64,000 bases of DNA from Caballeronia pedi (GCF_001544915.2 NZ_FCOE02000006.1:1-64000), one strand, 5' to 3'; positions 45,263 through 54,502 are shown, counted from the stretch's first letter. The notes: generated by a model not told the origin, from the sequence alone. Made by a program: numbers and translations.

Positions 45263-45565
45263 TCAGCGTTGCGTGGCGTGCTCGCGCATGAAGGCTTCGA
45301 TCTGCGGCAGGGTCACGTAGCCGTTTTTGTGCGTGTCGATTTCGTCGAAGTGCTTGGCGACCATCGGCATGCCGGTGGCGGCCTGCTCGCGGGTGAGCTT
45401 GCCGTCGTGCGTGGTGTTGGCGCTGGCGAAACGGGTCTGCACTTGGCCGAGCGCGCGTTCGACGCGCGGGCTCGCGCCCATCGGTTGCGTGGCGGTCTGG
45501 GCGAAGGCCACGCCTGATGTGGCGCAGGCCGCGCATGCGGCAAGGATGACGAGGATCTTTCGCAT
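45263..45565 (-). CDS. Exported EF-hand protein
   Basis: 100-residue protein with a signal peptide (MRKILVILAACAACATSGVAFA) and two EF-hand-like loops, NTTHDGKLTREQ and DTHKNGYVTLPQ. Position 1, 3, 5 and glycine 6 are partly conserved. Both loops have glutamine rather than glutamate at position 12, so binding may be weak or altered. The ATG follows CCAGGAGAGC. It leads the operon with the two-component system and may report periplasmic Ca2+ or Mg2+ to the kinase, a proposal based only on context. Confidence 0.82.
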   Translation of the reverse strand: MRKILVILAACAACATSGVAFAQTATQPMGASPRVERALGQVQTRFASANTTHDGKLTREQAATGMPMVAKHFDEIDTHKNGYVTLPQIEAFMREHATQR

Positions 45566-45820
45566 GGCGCTCTCCTGGTTCGGATGCGATTGAACGTGAA
45601 CGGTGATGCCATTCTATTGAGCCGCACGGCGAACGCAATCTCGCGGACGCTGCGAATCGTGTCGCCGTATTTCATGCGCGATGCCCGACGCATTCGCCGA
45701 CATTTCGTGACACAAGTTACGCCTCGTGCTGCGCGCGGCACTTCGCTATCGTTCTCATCGCCGGCTGCCGCTTGCTTGCGCTGCCGAATTCAATGTCTTG
45801 CGATGCATGAGGACTCAATC

Positions 45821-46168
45821 ATGAACTTCCGTTTGCTCAGCGTTTCCGCCGTTGCCGCCATCACCCTGACCTGCACGGAGACCGCGTCGGCTGGAACGAG
45901 CGTGCAGGTTTCCTACGTGGCGCCCGCCGTCGTCTATGCGCCGCCGCCGCGTCCCGTGTATTACTACGCGCCGCCGCCGAGACCGACCTATTACTACATG
46001 CCCGCGCGCACCATGGTCGTCGCGCCGGTGGCGCCGCCCGTGGTGGTCATGGCGCCGCCGCCTCCGCCACGACCGACCGTGGTCGTGGCGCCGTATGCGG
46101 TCGCGCCGGCCGTCAGGGTGACCTATGCACAACCGGTGCTCGCGGCGCCGGTCGTCGTGGTGCGTTGA
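45821..46168 (+). CDS. Exported proline/valine/tyrosine-rich protein
   Basis: 115-residue low-complexity protein with a signal peptide ending near TASA. The mature part is built of repeats such as APPPRPVYYYAPPPRPTYYY and VVVAPYAVAPA. Such short sequences occur in periplasmic or surface-associated small proteins of betaproteobacteria. ATG 45821 has GAGGACTC upstream. Function is unknown; no catalytic or binding motif is seen. Confidence 0.7.
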   Translation: MNFRLLSVSAVAAITLTCTETASAGTSVQVSYVAPAVVYAPPPRPVYYYAPPPRPTYYYMPARTMVVAPVAPPVVVMAPPPPPRPTVVVAPYAVAPAVRVTYAQPVLAAPVVVVR

Positions 46169-46337
46169 GAGCATAGTGCAATTCGGCCGCATCGAATGAG
46201 TACTGGATGACGCAGCGATGCAATGCGCGGCCGCCTTCTATACTGGATGAACCGCATCGGCCGCGCGTGCGTGCCGGCGCGGCGGCGAGCCCGGCGCCGC
46301 GCGCCGGTTCATGGCGTTCCAACAGGAGGATCGAGCC

Positions 46338-46619
46338 ATGCTATTCATCGTCAACTGGACTGCGCAGCCCAATGTCGAACGGCAGGCGGCCGAGCGATTT
46401 CTGCAGACCCGCGGCGCGCCGCCCGACGGCATCCATCTGCTGGGCCGCTGGCATGCGATCGGCTCGATCTGGGGCATCGCCGTGTGCGAATGCGATAGCC
46501 TCGAACCGCTCGCGCGCTGGGCGCACGAATGGGCCGACTTGTTCATGTTCGACATCAAGCCTGCGATCACCGACGAACAGGTCGGAAAAATGCTGGCCGA
46601 ATACGCGGAGCGACAGTAG
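46338..46619 (+). CDS. DUF3303-like protein
   Basis: 93-residue alpha/beta protein (MLFIVNWTAQPNVERQAAER, then GIHLLGRWHAIGSIWGIAVCE and WAHEWADLFMFDIKPAITDEQ), matching the DUF3303 family, whose members resemble ferredoxin-like dimeric barrels. The ATG at 46338 follows AGGAGGATCG. It is small, cytoplasmic and monocistronic. No function is established. Confidence 0.78.
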   Translation: MLFIVNWTAQPNVERQAAERFLQTRGAPPDGIHLLGRWHAIGSIWGIAVCECDSLEPLARWAHEWADLFMFDIKPAITDEQVGKMLAEYAERQ

Positions 46620-46784
46620 CCGGAAGAGCGCCGATTCGTCGTACCAACACGATTAGGGTTTGTGTGGCTTGCAGCGCGCTGGACAATGTCCCATCATGAC
46701 AAACGTACTAGTTAGTTCAAATTTGAGCGCCATTCCCGATCCTCACAGTGTTGCCGGAAGGATGGCGCCGTCAAGGAGCGAAGC

Positions 46785-47621
46785 GTGACCCAATCCCCTA
46801 CGAAAGAACCCTGCGTCATAGCGGTAGCGATCACCGGATCGGTGCCGAAGAAGAAGGACAATCCCGCCGTGCCGATCACGATTCCGGAGCAGATCGAAAG
46901 CACGCACGAGGCGTATGAAGCGGGCGCGACGCTCGTGCATCTGCATGTGCGCGACGAGGATGAACGCTCGAGTTCGGATCGACATCGCTTCGCGGAATTG
47001 CAGGAGGGCATTCGCAAGCATTGCCCGGACATCATCATCCAGTTCTCGACGGGCGGGCGCGGGCGCTCGTTCGAGCAGCGCGGCGCGATGCTCGATCTGA
47101 AGCCAGACATGGCGTCGCTCGCGACGGGATCGGTCAATTTTCCGACGATCGTGTACGAGAATCCGCCCGACTTCGTGCGCTCGCTCGCGCAGATGATGCT
47201 CGATCACAATGTGAAGCCCGAGATCGAGATCTTCGATCTGGCGATGCTTTACAGCACGGTCGATCTGGTGGGGCAGGGCTTGCTGAAGTCGCCCGTGCAC
47301 GTGCAGTTCGTGCTCGGGGTGAAGAACGCGCTGCCGGCGCGACGCGAGATTCTCGAGTTCGAGGTCGAACAGCTGAAGAAGCATCTCCCGGATGCGACGT
47401 GGACTGCGGCGGGCATCGGGCGGCATCAGCTGGAAGTGAATCACTGGACGTTGCAACTGGGCGGGCATTGTCGTACGGGACTCGAAGACAATGTGCGCTG
47501 GGATAAAGACACGCTCGCGAAGAGCAATGCGCAGTTGGTGAGCCGGGTGGCGTCGTTGTGTGCGGAGTATGGAAGGCCGGTCGCGACAGCGCAGGAGGCG
47601 AGGAAGTTGTTGTCGATTTGA
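46785..47621 (+). CDS. Beta-keto acid cleavage enzyme (BKACE, DUF849)
   Basis: 278-residue zinc-dependent TIM barrel. Family enzymes condense a beta-keto acid with acetyl-CoA and release acetoacetate plus an acyl-CoA. Features: AVAITGSVPKKKDNPAVP with the opening acidic/lysine motif, the metal-binding HLHVRDE, ASLATGSVNFPT, and VRTGLEDNVRW-type CRTGLEDNVRWDKD. GTG start at 46785 with AAGGAGCG upstream. It stands alone, ending at the terminator at 47650. Substrate side chains recognised by BKACE subfamilies vary and cannot be assigned here; 3-keto-5-aminohexanoate or dehydrocarnitine are known examples. Confidence 0.9.
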   Translation: MTQSPTKEPCVIAVAITGSVPKKKDNPAVPITIPEQIESTHEAYEAGATLVHLHVRDEDERSSSDRHRFAELQEGIRKHCPDIIIQFSTGGRGRSFEQRGAMLDLKPDMASLATGSVNFPTIVYENPPDFVRSLAQMMLDHNVKPEIEIFDLAMLYSTVDLVGQGLLKSPVHVQFVLGVKNALPARREILEFEVEQLKKHLPDATWTAAGIGRHQLEVNHWTLQLGGHCRTGLEDNVRWDKDTLAKSNAQLVSRVASLCAEYGRPVATAQEARKLLSI

Positions 47622-47649
47622 GGGGTGGATTGGTGGTTTGTGGTGTAGG

Positions 47650-47684
47650 GCGCGCCGGCGGGAAACTGCGGCGCGCTTTTTTTT
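47650..47684 (+). terminator. Rho-independent terminator after the BKACE gene
   Basis: GCGCGCC (47650-47656) pairs with GGCGCGC (47670-47676), followed by eight T. A second GGGCGC/GCGCCC hairpin lies at 47715-47735 with only TTT after it. Confidence 0.88.
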
Positions 47685-48275
47685 GTAGTCGCGGTGGTAA
47701 ATGGATGTTCATCGGGGCGCCGGTCAAAAGCGCCCTTTCCAGGGTCATTCAAAAAAAAGTCGCCCTTTTCTGTTTTCACTCGCATGCCTTAATTCCGACG
47801 GTGCTTTGATCGCATGCCGACTGGACCTTGATATTCGACTGCTTTCCGCATCAAATCGACAAAGCAAATTTACGTGCTTAATGGCAATTAAGAATAATTA
47901 ATTCCTGCCATTAGGCATTTTTTGTGTGTCGAATTCTTGATGCTTAACGCGATAATTCGTGAATTATTTGCAAATCATACGCAGAAAGCATGTTTTTAAG
48001 AATTGTTGAATTGAAAGTCCACCGAATAAAACCAAAGATTGCACTCCATTGCTGTGCAGGAATGGACGATTGGTAAGGGGTGCCTGAGTATTTAGGAGGG
48101 TTGGGCAAGCGAACGACATGTCGGGTTTCCATTCGACAATCGTGCAGGGAGAGTTGTCTGGAATCGGTTGTGTCGACATGTATTAATTTCGCCATCCTAA
48201 TTTACCACCATAGTTATGGTGGGCGTCCCGTGCTGCGCCATCGAATTTTGAGCGATTGAATCTACGAGGTTTTGA
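47685..48275. promoter_or_regulatory. AT-rich upstream region of the autotransporter gene
   Basis: About 590 bases, much more AT-rich than the flanks and without a convincing gene. An 83-codon minus-strand frame (47944-48195) has no good ribosome site. A perfect inverted repeat CCACCATA-GT-TATGGTGG lies at 48205-48222, 53 bp before the start codon, and may bind a regulator of the adhesin. Confidence 0.5.
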
Positions 48276-51200
48276 GTGAACAGAACGTACAAGGTGGTTT
48301 GGAGCCAGGCGCAGGGAAAGTGGGTTGCAGTGTCTGAAGTCGCCAGGACGAGAGGCAAGGGTACGAGCCGCTCGGTGGTTGTTGCTGCTTCTGCAGTGGT
48401 AACGTTGGCGGGAGGGAGTGCGTATGCTGCGGAAGCGAACAGCTATACCAGCGGCGTCTTTGATTCGAATAATTTCTCCAATTGCTTTACATCGATTGCC
48501 GATGGGCCAAGCGACTCGTCTACTTGCGATGGCGGGGGTAGGTCGGGCGCAGGCTTCATAGCGTTCGATTCGGCTGCTATGGCGGGCGCTTACGCTCTGG
48601 CGTCTGACGGAAACACGCTTAGGATAGGCACCGGGGGCACGGATCGGTTAACGATCATCACGGTTCCTGGCATAGGCACGACGATCAGTGCCTACGCGAA
48701 CCTAAACATGAACGGACGCCTTGTCACAGGATTGGATAATGGAGCGATCTCCAGTGTAAGCATGGACGCGATCAACGGTTCGCAGCTTTACACCGTGTCC
48801 AGTTCAATGTCAGCGGGCATAAGTACCGTAGGAAGCCGAGTCAATTCGCTGTCAACGGTCGTCGGCTCGTTGTCCGCGAGCGTGAGTACGGTGACGTCAA
48901 GCGTGAATTCGTTGTCGACGGGCCTGAACACGGTGAGGTCGAGTGTCGATTCGCTGTCGACCTCGACGTCGACCGGTTTGAGCACCGTGACCTCGAGCGT
49001 CGATTCGCTGTCGAGTTCGACCTCGACGGGCTTGAGTACCGTGACCTCGAGCGTGAACTCGCTGTCGACCTCGACGTCGACCGGTCTGAGTACCGTAACC
49101 TCGAACCTCAACTCGCTGTCGAGTTCGACCTCGACGGGCTTGAGCACCGTGACCTCGAGCGTCGATTCGCTGTCGACCTCGACGTCCACCGGCTTGAGCA
49201 CCGTGACCTCGAGCGTGAACTCGCTGTCGACCTCCTCTTCGACGGGCTTGAGCACGGTGACCTCGAGCGTCGATTCGCTGTCGAGTTCGACCTCGACGGG
49301 CTTGAGTACCGTGACCTCGAGCGTGAACTCGCTGTCGACCTCGACGTCGACCGGTCTGAGCACCGTAACCTCGAACGTCAACTCGCTGTCGAGTTCGACC
49401 TCGACGGGCTTGAGCACCGTGACCTCGAGCGTGAACTCGCTGTCGACCTCGACGTCGACCGGCCTGAGCACGGTGACCTCGAACGTCAACTCACTGTCGA
49501 CCTCGACGTCGACCGGTCTGAGTACCGTAACCTCGAACGTCAACTCGCTGTCGAGTTCGACCTCGACGGGCTTGAGCACCGTGACCTCGAGCGTCGATTC
49601 GCTGTCGACCTCGACGTCGACGGGCTTGAGCACCGTGACCTCGAGCGTCGATTCGCTGTCGACCTCGACGTCGACCGGCCTGAGCACGGTGACCTCGAAC
49701 GTCAACTCACTGTCGACCTCGACGTCGACCGGTCTGAGTACCGTAACCTCGAACGTCAACTCGTTGTCGACCTCGACCTCGACCGGTCTGAGCACGGTGA
49801 CCTCGGGTCTCGATTCGCTGTCAAGTTCGACGTCGACGAGCCTGAGCACCGTGACCTCGGGCGTCAACTCGCTTTCGACCGGCCTGAGCACGGTTGTATC
49901 GAACGTTGAGTCTCTCTCCACGGGGCTTAGCACGGTAACGTCCGGCCTCGATTCGCTTTCGACATCGACCTCGACGGGCTTGAGCACGGTGACTTCGGGT
50001 CTGAACTCGTTGTCGACCTCGACCTCGACCGGTCTGAGCACGGTGACCTCGGGTCTCGATTCGCTGTCAAGTTCGACGTCGACGAGCCTGAGCACCGTGA
50101 CCTCAGGTGTCAACTCGCTTTCGACCGGCCTGAGCACGGTTGAGTCGAACGTTGATTCTCTCTCCACGGGGCTCAGCACGGTAACGTCCGGTCTCGATTC
50201 GCTTTCGACCTCGACGTCGACGGGCTTGAGCACCGTGACCTCGAGCGTCGATTCGCTGTCGACCTCGACGTCGACCGGTCTGAGTACCGTAACCTCGAAC
50301 GTCAACTCGTTGTCGACCTCGACCTCGACCGGTCTGAGCACGGTGACCTCGGGTCTCGATTCGCTGTCAAGTTCGACTTCGACGAGCCTGAGCACCGTGA
50401 CCTCGGGGGTCAACTCCCTTTCGACCGGCCTGAGCACGGTTGCATCGAACGTTGATTCTCTCTCCACGGGTCTCAGCACGGTAACGTCCGGCCTCGATTC
50501 GCTGTCGACATCGACCTCGACGGGCCTGAGCACCGTGACCTCGAGCGTCGATTCGTTGTCGGCCTCGACCTCGACCGGTCTGAGCACGGTGACCTCGGGT
50601 CTCGATTCGCTGTCAAGTTCGACTTCGACGGGACTGAGCACGGTCACCTCGGGCGTCAACTCCCTTTCGACCGGCCTGAGCACGGTTGCATCGAACGTTG
50701 TTTCTCTCTCCACGGGTCTCAGCACGGTAACGTCCGGCCTCGATTCGCTTTCGACATCGACCTCGACCGGTTTGAGTACGGTGACGTCGAGCGTTGACTC
50801 GCTTTCGACATCGACCTCGACCGGCCTGAGTACCGTGACCTCAAGCGTCGACTCGCTGTCGACCTCAACGTCGACCGGCTTGAGCACCGTGACCTCGAGC
50901 GTCGATTCGCTTTCGACCTCGACCTCGACCGGCCTGAGCACCGTGACCTCGAGCGTCGACTCGCTGTCGACCTCGACCTCGACCGGCTTGAGCACCGTGA
51001 CGTCGGGCGTCGCCTCGCTTTCGACGGGCCTCAGTACAGTGACCTCCGGTATCGCTTCTTTGTCGACCGGATTCACTTCGCTGTCGGTCGCGATGGACAA
51101 CACAGTTCAGTACGATGATCCGAATAGTCACACGAGCGTCACGTTCGGCAACCCTGGAACGCCCGTTATCCTCAAGAATGTCGCTCCTGGTGAGGTAAGC

Positions 51201-53591
51201 GATAGCAGCCTTGAGGCAATCAACGGCTCGCAACTCTTTGCAACCGCGCAAAGTGCTGCGGAGGCGTTGGGCGGCGGATCAACCGTGGACGTCGATGGCA
51301 AGATCACCAAACCGACCTACACGTTCGAAGACAACTCGACGTTCCACAATGTCGGCGACGCGCTCACGAACCTCGACGGCCGCGTGACAACGAACACGAC
51401 CGCCATCACCGACCTGACCAATCAGATCAACAATGGCGAGATCGGCCTGGTGCAGCAGGACGCGACGACGCGCAACATCACCGTGGCGAAGGACACCGAC
51501 GGCACGAAGGTGGACTTCACAGGCACGGCGGGCGCACGCGTGCTGGATGGTGTCGACGCAGGCGCGGTGAACGAAACGAGCAAGCAGGCAATCAACGGCT
51601 CACAACTCCATGCGACCGCGCAAAGCGCAGCAGACGCGCTGGGCGGCGGATCGGTGGTAAACGAAGACGGCACGATCTCCCCTCCGAGCTACGAAGTGCA
51701 CAAGTCTGATGGTTCGACGACCACGTTCAGCAACGTCGGCGACGCGATCACGAACCTTGACGGCCGCACGACGCAGAACACGACCGACATCAGCGACCTG
51801 ACCAATCAGATCAACAATGGCGAGATCGGCCTGGTGCAGCAGGACGCGACGTCGCGCAACATCACCGTGGCGAAGAACACCGACGGCACAACGGTGGACT
51901 TCACAGGCACGGCGGGCGCGCGCGTGCTGGATGGCGTCGAAGCCGGCAAGGTGGACGCGACGAGCAAGCAAGCAATCAACGGCTCGCAACTCTTCGCGAC
52001 AGCACAAAGCGCGGCAGACGCGTTAGGCGGTGGATCAACCGTGGACGTTGACGGAAAGATCACCAAACCGACCTACACGTTCGAAGACAACTCGACGTTC
52101 AACAACGTTGGTGAAGCGCTCACGAACCTCGACGGCCGCACGACGCAGAACACGACCGACATCAGCGACCTGACCAATCAGATCAACAATGGCGAGATCG
52201 GCCTGGTGCAGCAGGACGCGACGTCGCGCAACATCACCGTGGCGAAGAACACCGACGGCACAACGGTGGACTTCACAGGCACGGCGGGCGCGCGCGTGCT
52301 GGATGGCGTCGAAGCCGGCAAGGTGGACGCGACGAGCAAGCAAGCAATCAACGGCTCGCAACTCTTCGCGACAGCACAAAGCGCGGCAGACGCGTTAGGC
52401 GGTGGATCAACCGTGGACGTTGACGGAAAGATCACCAAACCGACCTACACGTTCGAAGACAACTCGACGTTCAACAACGTTGGTGAAGCGCTCACGAACC
52501 TCGACGGCCGCGTGACGCAGAACACGTCCGCCATCACCACGATCAACAACACGCTGAACGACATCACCACCGGTGGCGGCATCAAGTACTTCCATGCCAA
52601 TTCAACACTGGAGGATTCGAAGGCCGAGGGCGTGGAATCAGTCGCGATCGGCGGTAACGCGCAAGCGAAGGGCGCTAACGCGGTGGCGATCGGCTCGAAC
52701 TCGGTGGCGGATCGGGCAAACACTGTGTCAGTGGGCGCAACAGGCGCGGAACGTCAGATCACGAACGTCGCGGCCGGCACGGAGGACACCGACGCCGTCA
52801 ACGTGTCGCAGTTGAAGCAGGCCGGGCTCATCAACGGCGACGGCAGTTCGAAGACGGCCGTGACGTACGACAACGGCGCGGACGGCAAGCCGGACTACTC
52901 GAACCTCAATCTCGGCAATGGCACCGGCACCACGACGATCCACAACGTCGCGGCAGGCGTCGGCGGTACGGATGCCGTGAACGTGGATCAGATGAACGCC
53001 GCGCTGGATCGCGTGTCGAACATCGCCGAGAGCGGCGGCAATCCGATGTTCGCGGCGTCCGGCGATCGCAACACCGAGGTCGCCAGCGCCACCGGCACGC
53101 ATGCCACCGCGATGGGCGCGAATGCGAACGCGAGCGCTGACAACTCCGTGGCGCTGGGCGCGAATTCGGTCGCGGATCGGGCGAATACGGTGTCGGTTGG
53201 TTCGGCAGGCAACGAGCGGCAGATCACCAATGTCGCCAACGGCACGCAGAACACTGACGCAGTCAATCTTGGTCAGTTGAATCTGTCGGCCGCGCAGTCG
53301 CAAGCCTATACCGATACGCGCATCGCCGGCGTGCAAAGCCAGATCAACAACGTGGCGAGCACGGCCTACGGCGGTATCGCGGCTGCAATGGCCGCAGCGG
53401 GTCTGCCGCAGCCAACCGCTCCCGGCAAGACCATGGTGGCGATCGCGGGTGCGCGATACGCGAGCGCCTCCGGTGCGGCCATCGGTATCTCGTACGTGAC
53501 GCAGGACGAACGGTGGGTCGTGAAGGCCTCGGGCAACACCAGCAGCTCCGGCAATGTCGGGTTCACCATCGGCGCGGGTCATCAGTGGTAA
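48276..53591 (+). CDS. Trimeric autotransporter adhesin
   Basis: 1771-residue surface adhesin. An extended signal peptide (ESPR) begins MNRTYKVVWSQAQGKWVAVSE and ends near GSAYAAE. A short head with a SLEAINGSQL-like neck motif follows, then a stalk of 41 tandem repeats (residues 234-931). Next come three ~124-residue neck/head repeats, with AINGSQL connectors and FxG-type segments, and left-handed YadA-head repeats (GGNAQAKGANAVAIGSNSVAD). The C-terminal ~70 residues are the YadA membrane anchor (GKTMVAIAGARYASASGAAI to GHQW). The GTG at 48276 has ACGAGG upstream. The 14-bp terminator at 53619 ends the unit. It mediates attachment or autoaggregation by family precedent. Confidence 0.95.
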   Translation: MNRTYKVVWSQAQGKWVAVSEVARTRGKGTSRSVVVAASAVVTLAGGSAYAAEANSYTSGVFDSNNFSNCFTSIADGPSDSSTCDGGGRSGAGFIAFDSAAMAGAYALASDGNTLRIGTGGTDRLTIITVPGIGTTISAYANLNMNGRLVTGLDNGAISSVSMDAINGSQLYTVSSSMSAGISTVGSRVNSLSTVVGSLSASVSTVTSSVNSLSTGLNTVRSSVDSLSTSTSTGLSTVTSSVDSLSSSTSTGLSTVTSSVNSLSTSTSTGLSTVTSNLNSLSSSTSTGLSTVTSSVDSLSTSTSTGLSTVTSSVNSLSTSSSTGLSTVTSSVDSLSSSTSTGLSTVTSSVNSLSTSTSTGLSTVTSNVNSLSSSTSTGLSTVTSSVNSLSTSTSTGLSTVTSNVNSLSTSTSTGLSTVTSNVNSLSSSTSTGLSTVTSSVDSLSTSTSTGLSTVTSSVDSLSTSTSTGLSTVTSNVNSLSTSTSTGLSTVTSNVNSLSTSTSTGLSTVTSGLDSLSSSTSTSLSTVTSGVNSLSTGLSTVVSNVESLSTGLSTVTSGLDSLSTSTSTGLSTVTSGLNSLSTSTSTGLSTVTSGLDSLSSSTSTSLSTVTSGVNSLSTGLSTVESNVDSLSTGLSTVTSGLDSLSTSTSTGLSTVTSSVDSLSTSTSTGLSTVTSNVNSLSTSTSTGLSTVTSGLDSLSSSTSTSLSTVTSGVNSLSTGLSTVASNVDSLSTGLSTVTSGLDSLSTSTSTGLSTVTSSVDSLSASTSTGLSTVTSGLDSLSSSTSTGLSTVTSGVNSLSTGLSTVASNVVSLSTGLSTVTSGLDSLSTSTSTGLSTVTSSVDSLSTSTSTGLSTVTSSVDSLSTSTSTGLSTVTSSVDSLSTSTSTGLSTVTSSVDSLSTSTSTGLSTVTSGVASLSTGLSTVTSGIASLSTGFTSLSVAMDNTVQYDDPNSHTSVTFGNPGTPVILKNVAPGEVSDSSLEAINGSQLFATAQSAAEALGGGSTVDVDGKITKPTYTFEDNSTFHNVGDALTNLDGRVTTNTTAITDLTNQINNGEIGLVQQDATTRNITVAKDTDGTKVDFTGTAGARVLDGVDAGAVNETSKQAINGSQLHATAQSAADALGGGSVVNEDGTISPPSYEVHKSDGSTTTFSNVGDAITNLDGRTTQNTTDISDLTNQINNGEIGLVQQDATSRNITVAKNTDGTTVDFTGTAGARVLDGVEAGKVDATSKQAINGSQLFATAQSAADALGGGSTVDVDGKITKPTYTFEDNSTFNNVGEALTNLDGRTTQNTTDISDLTNQINNGEIGLVQQDATSRNITVAKNTDGTTVDFTGTAGARVLDGVEAGKVDATSKQAINGSQLFATAQSAADALGGGSTVDVDGKITKPTYTFEDNSTFNNVGEALTNLDGRVTQNTSAITTINNTLNDITTGGGIKYFHANSTLEDSKAEGVESVAIGGNAQAKGANAVAIGSNSVADRANTVSVGATGAERQITNVAAGTEDTDAVNVSQLKQAGLINGDGSSKTAVTYDNGADGKPDYSNLNLGNGTGTTTIHNVAAGVGGTDAVNVDQMNAALDRVSNIAESGGNPMFAASGDRNTEVASATGTHATAMGANANASADNSVALGANSVADRANTVSVGSAGNERQITNVANGTQNTDAVNLGQLNLSAAQSQAYTDTRIAGVQSQINNVASTAYGGIAAAMAAAGLPQPTAPGKTMVAIAGARYASASGAAIGISYVTQDERWVVKASGNTSSSGNVGFTIGAGHQW
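48975..51068 (+). repeat. Stalk-encoding tandem repeat, 41 units of 54 or 42 bp
   Basis: Each unit encodes GLSTVTSxxxSLST, with or without a following STST. Thirty-one units are 18 residues and ten are 14 residues. The 14-residue units come in pairs (units 17-18, 22-23, 28-29, 33-34, 40-41), so there is a higher-order period of about five to six units. Codon choice is nearly constant, so the DNA is highly repetitive and prone to slippage and copy-number change. Confidence 0.93.
51759..52511 (+). repeat. Perfect 372-bp direct repeat in the adhesin
   Basis: Every base from 51759 to 52139 recurs 372 bp later, so two identical 124-codon copies abut. A third, diverged copy lies just before (about 51387-51758). 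The lack of any silent difference indicates a recent duplication or gene conversion. Confidence 0.88.
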
Positions 53592-53618
53592 GCGCCTGAC
53601 GAAGCATCCGGGCATCTG

Positions 53619-53655
53619 AATCGGTCGACACAGTCATTGTGTCGACCGATTTTTT
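53619..53655 (+). terminator. Rho-independent terminator of the adhesin gene
   Basis: AATCGGTCGACACA (53619-53632) pairs perfectly with TGTGTCGACCGATT (53638-53651) around GTCAT, followed by TTTT. It lies 28 bp past the stop. Confidence 0.93.
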
Positions 53656-53742
53656 GGGACGCGCGTCATAAGTGCCGCTCATCCACCGCCGAAAAATCTG
53701 TCTTACAATCGTTCTCCACCCTGACAAGCACGCCGCGCGAAC

Positions 53743-54435
53743 ATGAACGAGCGTAAGTCATCCGGGCTCGCCGACCGGATCTACAACGACATCCTCAACA
53801 GCATCATGGAAGGCGAGTTCAAGGAGGGTGACCGGCTCCTCACCGAACACGCACTCGCTGAACGCTTCGCGACTTCACGTCCGACCGTGCGTGAAGCGCT
53901 CGCGCGATTGCGCGCGGACGGCATCATCGTGACGCGGCGCGGCTCGGGGACGATCGTCGGACGCCGCCCCGATCCGGACGTGCGCCGTTTCGCGCCTCTC
54001 GAAACCCTGTCGGACATTCGCCGTTGCTACGAATTTCGCATCGTGACGGAAGCCGGCGCAGCGGAACTCGCCGCCATCAAGGCCGATGACTACGATATCC
54101 GCGCGATTCAGGACGCCTGGGATCGACTCGAACGCGTCGTCGAATCGCAGCAGGGCATCGGCGCAAAAGACGACTACGCGTTTCATCTCGCGGTCGCGCG
54201 GGCGTCGAAGAATCAGTTCTTCATCACCGTGCTGTCGTTCATCGAGGAACAGATCGCATTCAGCATGAACCTGTCGCGCAACCTGTCGTTCGTGAAAACG
54301 CTCGAACGGCAGCGCCTCGTGCAGCGCGAACATCTCGATGTACTCGATGCTATCCGCTCACGCGATCCCGTACGCGCGGGACGGGCGATGCGAGCGCATC
54401 TTGAAAATGCCGTCGATCGGATGTTCGGCAGTTAG
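53743..54435 (+). CDS. GntR family regulator, FadR/FCD subgroup
   Basis: 230-residue regulator. The N-terminal winged helix (about residues 8-75) contains EFKEGDRLLTEHALAERF and SRPTVREALARLRADGII. The C-terminal all-helical FCD effector domain has likely metal ligands in DDYAFHLAVA, the histidine of REHLDVLDAI and that of MRAHLENA. It is 479 bp upstream of the ABC importer operon, same strand, with two TTGT-N3-ACAA sites between. These sites match the TNGTNNNACNA operator of FadR-type proteins, so it probably controls the importer in response to its substrate. Confidence 0.93.
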   Translation: MNERKSSGLADRIYNDILNSIMEGEFKEGDRLLTEHALAERFATSRPTVREALARLRADGIIVTRRGSGTIVGRRPDPDVRRFAPLETLSDIRRCYEFRIVTEAGAAELAAIKADDYDIRAIQDAWDRLERVVESQQGIGAKDDYAFHLAVARASKNQFFITVLSFIEEQIAFSMNLSRNLSFVKTLERQRLVQREHLDVLDAIRSRDPVRAGRAMRAHLENAVDRMFGS

Positions 54436-54451
54436 CCGGATCGCCGCTGCA

Positions 54452-54464
54452 GTTGTCACACAAC
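54452..54464. promoter_or_regulatory. GntR/FadR-type operator 1
   Basis: GTTGT-CAC-ACAAC, a perfect 5-3-5 inverted repeat carrying the TNGTNNNACNA pattern, lies 16 bp after the GntR gene stop. Same core as the site at 54503-54517. Confidence 0.65.
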
Positions 54465-54502
54465 ATTGACGAAAGCGCGTCAAAACTGTCGAATCGAAGA
54501 AA

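Noticed and set aside
47944..48195. 83-codon minus-strand frame upstream of the adhesin
   Set aside because: AT-rich region, no ribosome site, and it overlaps the putative regulatory region; no family recognised.
48975..51068. CRISPR-like regular repeats
   Set aside because: Repeat units are contiguous coding DNA without unique spacers and translate to a regular adhesin stalk.
48788..51103. A 771-codon open frame antisense to the adhesin stalk
   Set aside because: It is an artefact of the 54-bp and 42-bp repeat, whose lengths are multiples of three, so an open minus frame stays open. The product is a repeated EVTVLRPVEVE-like string with no start signal.
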